Source of the DNA: CANJBX01 sp035556735
GTDB lineage: Bacteria > Pseudomonadota > Alphaproteobacteria > Rhizobiales > Xanthobacteraceae
Length of the DNA: 64,000 bases
Assembly: GCA_035556735.1 (NCBI GenBank)
Contig: DATMFF010000013.1
Location: 310,001-374,000 of the forward strand
Direction: 5' to 3'
Shown here piece after piece: positions 35,261 through 43,474 of the stretch. Below the pieces are notes generated by a model. That model was not told the origin of the DNA and did no database searches. It saw only the letters and a program-made list of their open reading frames with translations. Each line of letters begins with the position of its first letter. The first letter of the stretch is position 1. Position numbers and translations under genes: made by a program.

Positions 35261-35280
35261 CATACGTCAAATGACGTATG
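35261..35280. promoter_or_regulatory. Palindromic operator candidate upstream of the amide/urea operon
   Basis: CATACGTCAAATGACGTATG consists of perfect 9-base inverted arms around AA. It lies 88 bases upstream of urtA and within the 364-base divergent spacer (35173-35536) shared with the sensor-kinase gene. I saw no other strong signal or gene in this spacer. It is a good candidate binding site for the response regulator or a nitrogen regulator. Confidence 0.6.
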
Positions 35281-35536
35281 GGCCTACGCCAAACCGCGCA
35301 GCACCATGCACCTGCAAAGGGGGACCTCGCGTGCACCACCACAGCGGCCAGGGCCGATGCCCGCTGCATGTTTTTCCGGCGCTCGCTGCCCGTTATTTGG
35401 CCGCGCGGCAACCTGTGGTGGGGCCTAGAGTGCGTGCACGCACAGGCCGGAACGCGCCGGCGACGGGGGCACTCAGCGCGACAATCCAGGGAGACAGCGC
35501 CCCGGTTCACGAGGCCGCGCCGACGGATTGATCGCC

Positions 35537-38500
35537 ATGACCGCGCATCAAAGAGTCGTCCGTGTGCGACGCAACTACAACCGCTGGGTCGCGAACGAGA
35601 CGCTCGAGGACTATGCGCTCCGCTTCACCGCGAAGAAATCGCGCAAGTGGTCGAGCTTGCGCGTCGCCAACACCGCGATCGGCGCGATCTCGTTCCTGGC
35701 GCTCGAAGCGATCGGCGGCTCGATCACGATCAACTACGGCTTTTCCAACGCCACGCTCGCGATCCTGTGCGTGAGCGCCCTCATCTTCCTCACCGGCCTG
35801 CCCATCGCCTATTACGCCTCGACCTACGGGGTCGACATCGACCTGCTCACGCGCGGCGCCGGCTTCGGCTACATCGGCTCGACCATCACCTCGCTGATCT
35901 ACGCCTCCTTCACCTTCCTGTTCTTCGCCATCGAGGCCGCCATCATGTCACTGGCGCTGGAGATGTGCTTCGGCCTCCCCTTGGCGATGGGCTATGTCGT
36001 GAGCTCGGTCGTGGTGATCCCGCTGGTGACCCATGGCATCACGTTCATCAGCCGGTTCCAGCTCTGGACCCAGCCGATCTGGGTGATCCTGCACCTGCTG
36101 CCCTTCGTGTTCATCGCGGCAGCCGACATCGAGACCTTCAGCGACTGGCAGCACTATCCGGGCATCGATCCCGCCCATGGCGGCACGTTCAACCTCATCC
36201 TGTTCGGCGCCGCCTCCACCGTGGTGTTCTCGCTGATCGCGCAGATCGGCGAGCAGGTCGACTTCCTGCGCTTCCTTCCGCCGCGCGACGAGCGGCGCGT
36301 GAGCTGGTGGGTGGCCTGCCTGTCGGCCGGCCCGGGCTGGATCCTGCCGGGCACGCTCAAGCTGCTCGCCGGATCGTTCCTCGCGTTCCTCGCCGTGCAG
36401 CACGTGGTGCCGACGGAGAAGGCGGCCGAGCCCACGCAGATGTATCTCGTCGCCTTCGAGTACATGTTCTCCTCGCCAGGGGTGGCGCTCGCCTTCACCG
36501 GCGCATTCGTCATCGTCTCGCAGCTCAAGATCAACGTCACCAACGCCTATGCCGGCTCCATCGCCTGGTCGAACTTCTTCGCCCGCCTGACACACAGCCA
36601 CCCCGGCCGCGTCGTGTGGCTTGTCTTCAACGTCGCCATTGCCCTGATGCTGATGGAGCTCGGCATCTTCAAAATGCTCGAGCACGCGCTCGGCCTCTAT
36701 TCGATCGTCGCGGTTGCCTGGGTCGGAGCCCTCGTTGCCGACCTCGTGCTCAACAAGCCGCTCGGCCTGAGCCCGCCGATGATCGAGTTCAAGCGCGCCC
36801 ACCTCTACGACATCAATCCCGTCGGGGTCGGGTCGATGCTGCTGGCAGTGATCGTGGGCACCGCCGCCTTCTCGGGCGCGTTCGGGGCCACGCTGCAGGC
36901 GCTGGCGTCCTTCCTCACCCTGGCGGTGGCTTTCCTCGCCGCCCCGGCGATCGCGCTCGCCACCAGGGGCCGCTACTATATCGCGCGCAAGCCACACCAG
37001 GACTGGCAGGGCCACAGTTTCGTGCGCTGCGCGATCTGCGAGCTCGAGTTCGAGACCGAGGACATGGCGCATTGCCCGGTCTACTCGGGGCCGATCTGCT
37101 CGCTGTGCTGCTCGCTCGAAACCCGCTGCCGCGACGGCTGCAAGCCGCACGCCCGCGTCTCGCACCAGGTCGCCACGACCCTGCGCAAGACTTTACCGGC
37201 CCGCGTGATGGCTGCGCTCGACACCGACGTCGGGCACTACGTCGGCGTCCTGCTGCTGTTCGGCGGCGTGATCGGCGGCGTGCTCTCGCTCGTCTATTTC
37301 CAGGTGACGTTCGACACCGACGTGGACAAGTCCGTGGTCAAGGGCGCGCTCTGGACCGTGTTCTTCGTGCTCTCGATCATCGCCGGCGTGGTCGCCTGGC
37401 TGTTCGTGCTGGCGCAGCAGAGCCGCCACGTCGCCGAGGAGGAGTCGCGCTATCAAACCGATCTCCTCATGAAGGAGATCGACGCCCACCGGCGCACCGA
37501 TGCCGCCCTCCAGAAGGCGAAGGAGAAGGCCGAGGCCGCGAGCGAGGCCAAGAGCCGCTACGTCGTGGGCCTGAGCCACGAATTGCGCACCCCGCTCAAC
37601 GCGATCCTGGGCTACGCCCAGATCCTCGAGCACGATCCGTCGGTCCCCGCGGGGCGCAAGGATGCGGTCAAGGTGGTGCGCCGCAACGCCGAGCACCTCT
37701 CCGGGCTCATCGACGGGCTGCTCGACATCTCCAAGATCGAGATCGGACGATTCCAGCTCGACCGCAAGGAAGTGCACATCCGCGAGTTCCTGCACCAGCT
37801 CGTGGACACCTTCCGCCTGCAGGCCGACAACAAGGGGATCGAATTCCGCTATTCGCCCCCGCCCTACCTGCCGGCCGCGGTGTTCACTGACGAGAATCGT
37901 CTGCGGCAGATCCTCATCAACCTGCTCTCCAATGCGATCAAGTTCACCAAGACCGGCCATGTCGCGCTCAGCGTGAGCTATCGCAACCAGGTCGCCGAGT
38001 TCGTCGTCGAGGACACCGGCATCGGCATCCATTCCGACGACTTCGACCGCATCTTCCGTCCGTTCGAGCGCGCCCTCATCGGGCCCGCCCGCGCGATGAC
38101 CGGCACCGGCCTCGGCCTGACGATCACGCGCCTCTTGGTCGAGACCATGGGCGGCGAGATCACGGTCAAGAGCGCGCTCGGCGCCGGCGCCACCTTCCGC
38201 GTGCGGCTGATGCTGGCCGAGGTGCCGCGTCCGCGCACCACGCCCGCCCCCGAGCTGCAGTTGCGCGGCTACGCCGGCCCGCGCCAGACCGTGCTGATCG
38301 TCGATGACGATGCCGGCCAGCGCGACATGGTCCGCGACCTGCTCGTCCCGCTCGGCTTCACCGTGCTCGCAGCCGCCGGCGGCAAGGAGTGCCTCGCGAT
38401 CTGCGCCGAGCACAAGCCGCAGCTCATCCTGCTCGACGTCTCGATGCCGGAGATGGACGGCTGGGAGGTGGCGGAGCGGGTGCGCAAGACCCTGCGCGAG

Positions 38501-38905
38501 CGCCCCGCCATCGTCATGGTCTCCGCCCTCGCCCCGGACAAGCGCCGCAACGTGGCGCAGGACCGCCTCTACGACGACTATCTCATCAAGCCGGTGCACC
38601 TGCGCGAGCTGCTGGCCAAGCTGCATGCGCTGCTCTCGATCGAGTGGATCTACGATGCCCCCGCCGACTCCCGCGCCGACGAGCACGCGACGCGCGGCGC
38701 GATCCCGCCGCAGTCGGACCTCGACGACCTGATCCGGCTGGGCCAGATCGGCTACGTGCGCGGCATCCAGGACAAGCTGGCGGAGATCGAGCGCGGCTCG
38801 TCCGCGCACAGGGATTTCGTCGCGCGGATGCGCAGCGCGGTCGATCGCTTCGACCTCAAACGCTACATGGCAATGCTCGAACATGCACATGACGGCCACG
38901 GTTAG
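35537..38905 (+). CDS. NCS1-permease-like / hybrid histidine kinase fusion
   Basis: A 1122-residue membrane sensor. Residues about 30-480 read as an NCS1 (cytosine/purine permease, CodB-like) 12-helix transporter: YNRWVANETLEDYALRFTAK, SITINYGFSNATLAILC, GVDIDLLTRGAGFGYIGS, INVTNAYAGSIAWSNFFARL. A cysteine-rich segment (C498, C501, C513, C521, C524, C525, C531, C535) follows, then two more helices, a coiled-coil, a HisKA domain (H681 in LSHELRTPLN), an HATPase (NLLSNAIKF, DTGIGI, GTGLGL) and a receiver (D967 in LLDVSMPEMDG) with a C-terminal tail. It is divergent from the urea/amide operon and overlaps the response regulator gene, so it likely senses such a compound, possibly while transporting. 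The start at ATG 35537 lacks a strong ribosome site. Confidence 0.9.
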   Translation: MTAHQRVVRVRRNYNRWVANETLEDYALRFTAKKSRKWSSLRVANTAIGAISFLALEAIGGSITINYGFSNATLAILCVSALIFLTGLPIAYYASTYGVDIDLLTRGAGFGYIGSTITSLIYASFTFLFFAIEAAIMSLALEMCFGLPLAMGYVVSSVVVIPLVTHGITFISRFQLWTQPIWVILHLLPFVFIAAADIETFSDWQHYPGIDPAHGGTFNLILFGAASTVVFSLIAQIGEQVDFLRFLPPRDERRVSWWVACLSAGPGWILPGTLKLLAGSFLAFLAVQHVVPTEKAAEPTQMYLVAFEYMFSSPGVALAFTGAFVIVSQLKINVTNAYAGSIAWSNFFARLTHSHPGRVVWLVFNVAIALMLMELGIFKMLEHALGLYSIVAVAWVGALVADLVLNKPLGLSPPMIEFKRAHLYDINPVGVGSMLLAVIVGTAAFSGAFGATLQALASFLTLAVAFLAAPAIALATRGRYYIARKPHQDWQGHSFVRCAICELEFETEDMAHCPVYSGPICSLCCSLETRCRDGCKPHARVSHQVATTLRKTLPARVMAALDTDVGHYVGVLLLFGGVIGGVLSLVYFQVTFDTDVDKSVVKGALWTVFFVLSIIAGVVAWLFVLAQQSRHVAEEESRYQTDLLMKEIDAHRRTDAALQKAKEKAEAASEAKSRYVVGLSHELRTPLNAILGYAQILEHDPSVPAGRKDAVKVVRRNAEHLSGLIDGLLDISKIEIGRFQLDRKEVHIREFLHQLVDTFRLQADNKGIEFRYSPPPYLPAAVFTDENRLRQILINLLSNAIKFTKTGHVALSVSYRNQVAEFVVEDTGIGIHSDDFDRIFRPFERALIGPARAMTGTGLGLTITRLLVETMGGEITVKSALGAGATFRVRLMLAEVPRPRTTPAPELQLRGYAGPRQTVLIVDDDAGQRDMVRDLLVPLGFTVLAAAGGKECLAICAEHKPQLILLDVSMPEMDGWEVAERVRKTLRERPAIVMVSALAPDKRRNVAQDRLYDDYLIKPVHLRELLAKLHALLSIEWIYDAPADSRADEHATRGAIPPQSDLDDLIRLGQIGYVRGIQDKLAEIERGSSAHRDFVARMRSAVDRFDLKRYMAMLEHAHDGHG

Positions 38906-39821
38906 TGGACGCGCCCGCGACCTCGTGCTGGTGGTCGACGACGCGCCCGATACGCTCAAGCTGCTCACCGAGTCCTTCGAGGCCGCCGGCATGACCGTGC
39001 TGGTCGCCATGGAAGGCGAGCAGGCCCTGAGCATGGTCGAGAAGATCACCCCGGACGTGATCCTCATGGACGCCGTCATGCCCGGCATCGACGGGTTCGA
39101 GACCTGCCGCCGGCTCAAGAGCAACAACGCGCTCAGCCACGTGCCGGTGATCTTCATGACCGGGCTGAGCGACACCGACCACATCGTCAAGGGGCTGGAG
39201 GCCGGCGGGGTCGACTACGTGACCAAGCCGATCGCGCCCGACGAGCTGCTGGCGCGCGTGCGGGTGCACCTCAACAACGCCCGGCGCGCCCACGGCGCCT
39301 ATGCCGCGCTCGATACGCTCGGACGGCATCTCCTCGCCGCCGACCGCGGCGGGCGCGTCCTGTGGTGCACGCCGCAGGCGGCGCGGCTGCTGGCAGTGGC
39401 GTTCAAGGACTTCGACAGCGGCGCCTTCACGCTGCCCGCCGCCGTGCGCGACTGGCTGGCGCGCGGGGCGAGGTCAGCGCCCGCCGAGGCGGTCGCGCTC
39501 GAGCCGACCGCCTCGCACCTCAAGCTGAGCCTCTCCTACATCGGCCAGATCGGCCCGGATGAAATCCTGCTGCGGCTGGTCGAGGGCGCGGCATCCGACG
39601 ACCAGGCGCTGCTCAAGCAGAAGCTGACGCTGACCCTGCGCGAGGCCGAGGTGCTGCTGTGGATCGCGCGCGGCAAGTCGAACCGCGACATCGCCGAGAT
39701 ACTCAAGCTCAGCCCGCGCACCGTGAACAAGCACCTCGAGCAGATCTACGCCAAGCTCGGGGTCGAGAACCGCACCGCCGCCGCGGCCCTCGCGATGCAG
39801 GCGATCGGCGGCCGGGCATGA
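38883..39821 (+). CDS. LuxR-family response regulator
   Basis: A 312-residue two-component regulator. The receiver (about 13-125) has acidic DD at 19-20, phospho-acceptor D63 (ILMDAVMPGIDG) and a KP near 108. Residues about 130-235 are an unassigned middle domain that could be a degenerate PAS. The LuxR helix-turn-helix is at about 247-305 (LTLREAEVLLWIARGKSNRDIA, LSPRTVNKHLEQIYAKLGVENR). It overlaps the kinase gene by 23 bases, so translation is coupled. The natural target is the divergent amide/urea operon. Confidence 0.92.
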   Translation: MHMTATVSGRARDLVLVVDDAPDTLKLLTESFEAAGMTVLVAMEGEQALSMVEKITPDVILMDAVMPGIDGFETCRRLKSNNALSHVPVIFMTGLSDTDHIVKGLEAGGVDYVTKPIAPDELLARVRVHLNNARRAHGAYAALDTLGRHLLAADRGGRVLWCTPQAARLLAVAFKDFDSGAFTLPAAVRDWLARGARSAPAEAVALEPTASHLKLSLSYIGQIGPDEILLRLVEGAASDDQALLKQKLTLTLREAEVLLWIARGKSNRDIAEILKLSPRTVNKHLEQIYAKLGVENRTAAAALAMQAIGGRA

Positions 39822-39867
39822 CCGGTGCCGCCGCCGTGAAATTCCTACGCCCCAGGCGGCGAACTCG

Positions 39868-40221
39868 TCAGCCGGCCTGCCGCACGAACGTCCCGTTCTT
39901 GTAGGTGGCGCCGAAGTACACGTTGATTTCCCGGATCTTGTCGCCGGCAAACGCGAACAGTTCCGTATTGCGGAACTCGTGGCCATCCTTCGTCACGCAG
40001 CGGTAGAGCACGAAGGCCTCGTCGCCCTGCGTCACGATCCTCTCCACGTCGTTGCTGGGCCAGCAGCGGGCGAAGTAGGTCGCCTTGTTGATGCGATCGT
40101 CGTATGGACTGGTGAAGGTAAAGTCGTCGGTGAACAGCCCTTCGAGGATGCCGCGCTGGTTCGTGCGGTAGGCCTCGAAGCATTGCCGCACGATGTCGGC
40201 TCGGGATGCAGCAGCGTCCAT
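39868..40221 (-). CDS. SnoaL/NTF2-like protein
   Basis: A 117-residue protein of the NTF2-like fold: DIVRQCFEAYRTNQRGILEGLF, FTFTSPYDDRINKATYFARCW and VLYRCVTKDGHEFRNTELFAF. Many such proteins are isomerases or just ligand-binding; the substrate is unknown. It lies downstream of a GST gene in the same direction, 35 bases away, likely cotranscribed. Confidence 0.8.
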   Translation of the reverse strand: MDAAASRADIVRQCFEAYRTNQRGILEGLFTDDFTFTSPYDDRINKATYFARCWPSNDVERIVTQGDEAFVLYRCVTKDGHEFRNTELFAFAGDKIREINVYFGATYKNGTFVRQAG

Positions 40222-40256
40222 GGCCGTAACTCCTCGATCTGACCCGCCCGGACAGC

Positions 40257-40901
40257 TTAGCCCGGAAACAGATCGAAATAAGGCTTGGCCTCGCGCAGCG
40301 CCCGTGCGTAGGACGGCCGGTCCCTGAGCCGCGCGAGATAGGCCGCGGCGCGCGGGTGAGTCGTACCGAACGGCATCACATGACCGGCGTAGAACAGCGT
40401 CGGCGCGGCGGCACAGTCGGCCATGGTGAAGGTCTCGCCCGCCGCCCACGTCCGGTCCGCCATCTCGCGCTCGAGGATGCCGAGCGCGGTCGCCAGCAGC
40501 GCCCTCGCCTCCTCGACGCCATGCGCATCGTTCCGGCCCGGTGGCCGCAGCTTGTCGGTCACGATCTTCTGCATGGGCACGTTCACGTAGAGGTCGAAGA
40601 AGCGGTCGCGCAGCCGCACCTCGCGCGCGGCCTCGGGTTCGGCGGGCACGAGGGTGCAGCCGGGCGTGCGCTGCGCGATGTACTCGATGATGATGCTGGA
40701 TTCCGGGATCGTGCGCGCGGCAGCCTCGTCGCGCAGCACGGGAAAGCGTCCGATCGGCCAGACCTGCTTGAACGCGGCGCTCGCGGCCGGGTCCATCAGG
40801 TCGACGACGTGCGGCTCGAACGGGGTGCCGGTCTCGTACAGCGCGATCAGAACCTTCTGGCAGAACGACGACAACGGATGGAAATAGAGCCTGAGCGACA
40901 T
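40257..40901 (-). CDS. Glutathione S-transferase family protein
   Basis: A 214-residue cytosolic protein. The thioredoxin-like N-terminal domain starts LRLYFHPLSSFCQKVLIALYE (catalytic Ser/Cys near 10-13) and has the ESSIIIEYI glutathione-binding stretch; the helical C-terminal domain has TMADCAAAP. It is divergent from an HxlR regulator whose spacer holds GCAACCGGTTGC sites, suggesting control by that regulator in response to reactive electrophiles. It is cotranscribed with an NTF2-like gene. Confidence 0.88.
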   Translation of the reverse strand: MSLRLYFHPLSSFCQKVLIALYETGTPFEPHVVDLMDPAASAAFKQVWPIGRFPVLRDEAAARTIPESSIIIEYIAQRTPGCTLVPAEPEAAREVRLRDRFFDLYVNVPMQKIVTDKLRPPGRNDAHGVEEARALLATALGILEREMADRTWAAGETFTMADCAAAPTLFYAGHVMPFGTTHPRAAAYLARLRDRPSYARALREAKPYFDLFPG

Positions 40902-40939
40902 GGCGCCGTCCTCCTCGACCCGTCAGTTGATTGCACTCT

Positions 40940-40986
40940 GCAACCGGTTGCTTTCCTACCCGACTGATCCCAGAATGCAACCGGTT
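40940..40986. promoter_or_regulatory. HxlR operator candidates (two GCAACCGGTT sites)
   Basis: GCAACCGGTTGC (40940-40951) is a perfect 12-base palindrome, and TGCAACCGGTT recurs at 40976-40986 in the same orientation, 37 bases away. Both lie between the divergent GST and HxlR genes. Confidence 0.6.
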
Positions 40987-41014
40987 TTATGCGAGGCACT
41001 GTGCGAGACTGTGG

Positions 41015-41578
41015 ATGAGCGACGCGCACCGGTCGGGCTGCCCGATCAATCTCACGCTGGAGGTGGTCGGCGACAGATGGAGCCTGATCGTGATCCGCGA
41101 CATGATCTTCGGCAATCGCCGCCACTTCCGCGAGCTGCTCACGCGCTCCGAGGAGGGCATCGCCTCCAATATCCTCGCCGACCGCCTGCGCATGCTCGTC
41201 GACCAGGGCATCGTCAGCCGGGCCGACGACCCCACCCACAGGCAGAAGGCGATCTACAGCCTTACCGAGAAAGGCATCGAGCTCCTGCCCGTGCTCGCGC
41301 AGATGGCCGCCTGGGGCCGCAGGCACCAGCCGGTGACGCGGGAGCTCGCGATCCGCGCGCAGCTCCTGGAAGAAGGCGGGCCGAAGCTCTGGCGGGAGTT
41401 CATGCAGGAGCTGCGCGAGACGCATCTCGGCGCGCCGCCGCAACGCCGCGCGCGCAACCGGCCCTCGGTCGGCGCGCGCCTGCAGGCCGCCTACGAAGCC
41501 GTCGCCGGCGGACGCAAGCCGGGTCGCGGGCGCCCGAGCGCACGCCGCTCGCCCGCCCGGACGCGCCGCGCGGTCTGA
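41015..41578 (+). CDS. HxlR family transcriptional regulator
   Basis: A 187-residue winged-helix regulator. HxlR signature: CPINLTLEVVGDRWSLIVIRDMIFG, HFRELLTRSEEGIASNILADRL, GIVSRADDPTHRQKAIYSLTEKG. There is one conserved-looking Cys near the N-terminus (C9), a thiol-switch position in several HxlR proteins. The Arg/Ala-rich tail of about 45 residues is unusual. The ATG at 41015 is chosen because the signature begins just after it. Its likely target is the divergent GST gene. Confidence 0.88.
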   Translation: MSDAHRSGCPINLTLEVVGDRWSLIVIRDMIFGNRRHFRELLTRSEEGIASNILADRLRMLVDQGIVSRADDPTHRQKAIYSLTEKGIELLPVLAQMAAWGRRHQPVTRELAIRAQLLEEGGPKLWREFMQELRETHLGAPPQRRARNRPSVGARLQAAYEAVAGGRKPGRGRPSARRSPARTRRAV

Positions 41579-41593
41579 GGACTTCGGCTCCGG

Positions 41594-41818
41594 CTAATCG
41601 CCCATGATGCGCGAGCCGGCGACCGAGCGCCGCAGCAGCGAGAGCAGGCTGCCACCCGTCGCCATCCCGAGCAGATAGACCACCGCCACCGCAAGCGCCA
41701 ACGGCGCCCGGATCGAGAAACCCAGGAAATCCAGGCTCACGGTCTCGAAGTTCTGGAACGCGAAGACCACGATGACGAAGGCGAACAGCAGCACGATCGC
41801 GAGATGGACCCAGCGCAT
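41594..41818 (-). CDS. Small LapA-domain (DUF1049-like) membrane protein
   Basis: A 74-residue protein with two membrane segments: WVHLAIVLLFAFVIVVFAFQN and APLALAVAVVYLLGMATGGSL, and the VFAFQN-T-LDFLGFS motif of LapA/YciS-like proteins. Ends just after the HxlR gene (convergent). GGAG precedes the ATG at 41818. In E. coli LapA helps regulate lipopolysaccharide assembly; here the role is only family-level. Confidence 0.78.
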   Translation of the reverse strand: MRWVHLAIVLLFAFVIVVFAFQNFETVSLDFLGFSIRAPLALAVAVVYLLGMATGGSLLSLLRRSVAGSRIMGD

Positions 41819-41912
41819 GATTGGCTCCACGGGTGGACGGGCGTCGCGCGCCCGTCCACGATCCTAGCGCCGGACCGGTAAACGATTCCGACCAATCGCG
41901 GCCGGCGTCTCG

Positions 41913-42272
41913 CTAAACGTTGACGAAAATCTTGAAGCCGCCATAGATCATCCGCTTGCCGTCGAACGGCATGTCCTTGGCGCTCATCATGTCGGCGAGA
42001 CGTTTGTCGCTCATCACCTTCTTGAGCACGCGGTCGCGTTGGGCGCGCGACTTGTAGACGATGTAGGAGAACACCACCGTCTCGTTGCTCTTGAGCTTCA
42101 CGCTCTGCGGGAACGAGGTCCACTTACCGGGCTTGACGTCGTCGGCGACGGCCTCCCTCACCTCGAGCGCGCCGTGCTCGCGCCACACCTTGGCGGCCTT
42201 CTGAGCCATCTTGCGGTAGGCCTTCAGGTTCTTCTTGGGCACCGGCACGATAAATCCATCAACGTAAGGCAT
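41913..42272 (-). CDS. DUF1428 family protein
   Basis: A 119-residue soluble protein; MPYVDGFIVPVPKKNLKAYR, the GALEVREAVADDV stretch and the final MPFDGKRMIYGGFKIFV are characteristic of DUF1428. It is a ferredoxin-like, dimeric alpha-beta barrel type protein of unknown function. It follows three SRPBCC genes in the same direction, so it may be the end of the ArsR-controlled group. Confidence 0.9.
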   Translation of the reverse strand: MPYVDGFIVPVPKKNLKAYRKMAQKAAKVWREHGALEVREAVADDVKPGKWTSFPQSVKLKSNETVVFSYIVYKSRAQRDRVLKKVMSDKRLADMMSAKDMPFDGKRMIYGGFKIFVNV

Positions 42273-42323
42273 CGTTCTCTCCAGGGTTGGTCATCTTGTG
42301 CGCGGGCTCGCGTGCGCCCGTGC

Positions 42324-42818
42324 TCAGCTCGTCTGCTTCAGCAGGGCCTCGAGCTTGTCGATGCTCTGCGTCCAGCCCATCGCCATACCCTCGACCATCG
42401 GCTCGCCGGCCGCGATCAGCGGCACGGTGCGCGCGTGCACGGTCAAGATCGTGCGGCCGTCACGCTCGACGAAGGTGACGGTCGTGACGCATTCGAGTTG
42501 CTTCGTCCCGTCGAGGTCTTGCGCGAACGCCGTGAACACGATCCGCTCCGGCGCGACGACGTCGTGAAAGGTGCCCGACATCGGGAAATCGGCGTCGTAA
42601 GGCGTGCCCTTGGGTCCGTGCATGATGATGTACATGCGGCCCCCCGGCCGCGCGTCGATCTCGCACACCGGGTTGGTGAACTCCATCGGGCCCCACCATC
42701 TGGCGAGGTGCGCCGGATCGGTCCACATCCTGAATACCTGCGCGCGCGGCGCGTCGAAGGTGCGCGTGATGGTCACCTCGCGGGCCTTGTCTGCCTTGGC
42801 CTGAGCGGTTGCCGCCAT
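42324..42818 (-). CDS. SRPBCC/AHSA1 domain protein (third of three)
   Basis: A 164-residue START-like fold protein: ITRTFDAPRAQVFRMWTDPAHL, RWWGPMEFTNPVCEIDARPGG and GWTQSIDKLEALL. Such proteins bind hydrophobic ligands in a deep cavity. It is downstream of two similar paralogues behind an ArsR regulator. The ATG at 42818 has GGAG; METT upstream is less likely. Confidence 0.86.
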   Translation of the reverse strand: MAATAQAKADKAREVTITRTFDAPRAQVFRMWTDPAHLARWWGPMEFTNPVCEIDARPGGRMYIIMHGPKGTPYDADFPMSGTFHDVVAPERIVFTAFAQDLDGTKQLECVTTVTFVERDGRTILTVHARTVPLIAAGEPMVEGMAMGWTQSIDKLEALLKQTS

Positions 42819-42873
42819 TGTCGTCTCCATTGGTTTACCGGGATGGCGGCGTCCGGACGGACGCCGCCCGAGA

Positions 42874-43428
42874 TCACTGCAGCTGCGCCTGGCGCGTGCC
42901 TTCGGCGATCGCCTTCAGGTTGGCGAGGCCCTGCTCGAACTGCTTGCCGACCATCTTCTCGCAATCGATGAACAGGTTGATGACCTTGCCGAGGAACGGC
43001 TGCGGCCCGCGCATCGCCCAGGTCACGATCGTGGTGTTGCCGCCGTTGGGCACCAGCGTGAACTCGACCTCGTTGCGCGCCGCGAACGGCCGCGTCATCT
43101 CGAGATCGAGCATGATGCGCGAGGGTGTCGAATCCTTGATCGAAATGCGGCCGGCGCCGACCTCGCGGTTGCCGTCCCATTCGTACACCGCGCCCTTGCC
43201 CTGCAGCGCGCCGCTGTGCATGCGCTTCATGTTGGGATCCTTCTCGAACGGCGACCAGCTCGCCTGCGCGTGCAGGTCGTTGATCAGCGGGAAGATCTTC
43301 TCCGGCGGCGCGTTGACGCTGGCCGCGCGCCGGATCTCGAAGCGGTCCGGCTTGCTGGCGGCGAAGCCGAGCACGCCGGCGACCGCAAGGGCGAGCACGA
43401 TGGCGATGGTGACGATGGTCGTGGTCAT
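42874..43428 (-). CDS. SRPBCC protein with N-terminal membrane anchor
   Basis: A 184-residue protein with one N-terminal helix (TIAIVLALAVAGVLGFAASKP) followed by a polyketide-cyclase/SRPBCC domain (NAPPEKIFPLINDLHAQASWSP, KGAVYEWDGNREVGAGR). The ATG at 43428 follows GGAGAG. Located between two soluble SRPBCC paralogues; the anchor suggests it acts at the membrane or in the periplasm. Confidence 0.86.
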   Translation of the reverse strand: MTTTIVTIAIVLALAVAGVLGFAASKPDRFEIRRAASVNAPPEKIFPLINDLHAQASWSPFEKDPNMKRMHSGALQGKGAVYEWDGNREVGAGRISIKDSTPSRIMLDLEMTRPFAARNEVEFTLVPNGGNTTIVTWAMRGPQPFLGKVINLFIDCEKMVGKQFEQGLANLKAIAEGTRQAQLQ

Positions 43429-43474
43429 GGGTCTCTCCGAAAATAGGATGGTCGAAATCGTGGCGCGGTCCGCG

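Noticed and set aside
31772..35263. A 1163-residue frame that would fuse urtC to upstream sequence
   Set aside because: Only the last 380 residues are UrtC; the rest reads urtB and urtA in the wrong phase.
35278..37890. 870-residue plus-strand frame over the kinase fusion
   Set aside because: Out-of-phase shadow, His/Arg/Ala-rich; the in-phase protein has complete NCS1 and kinase motifs.
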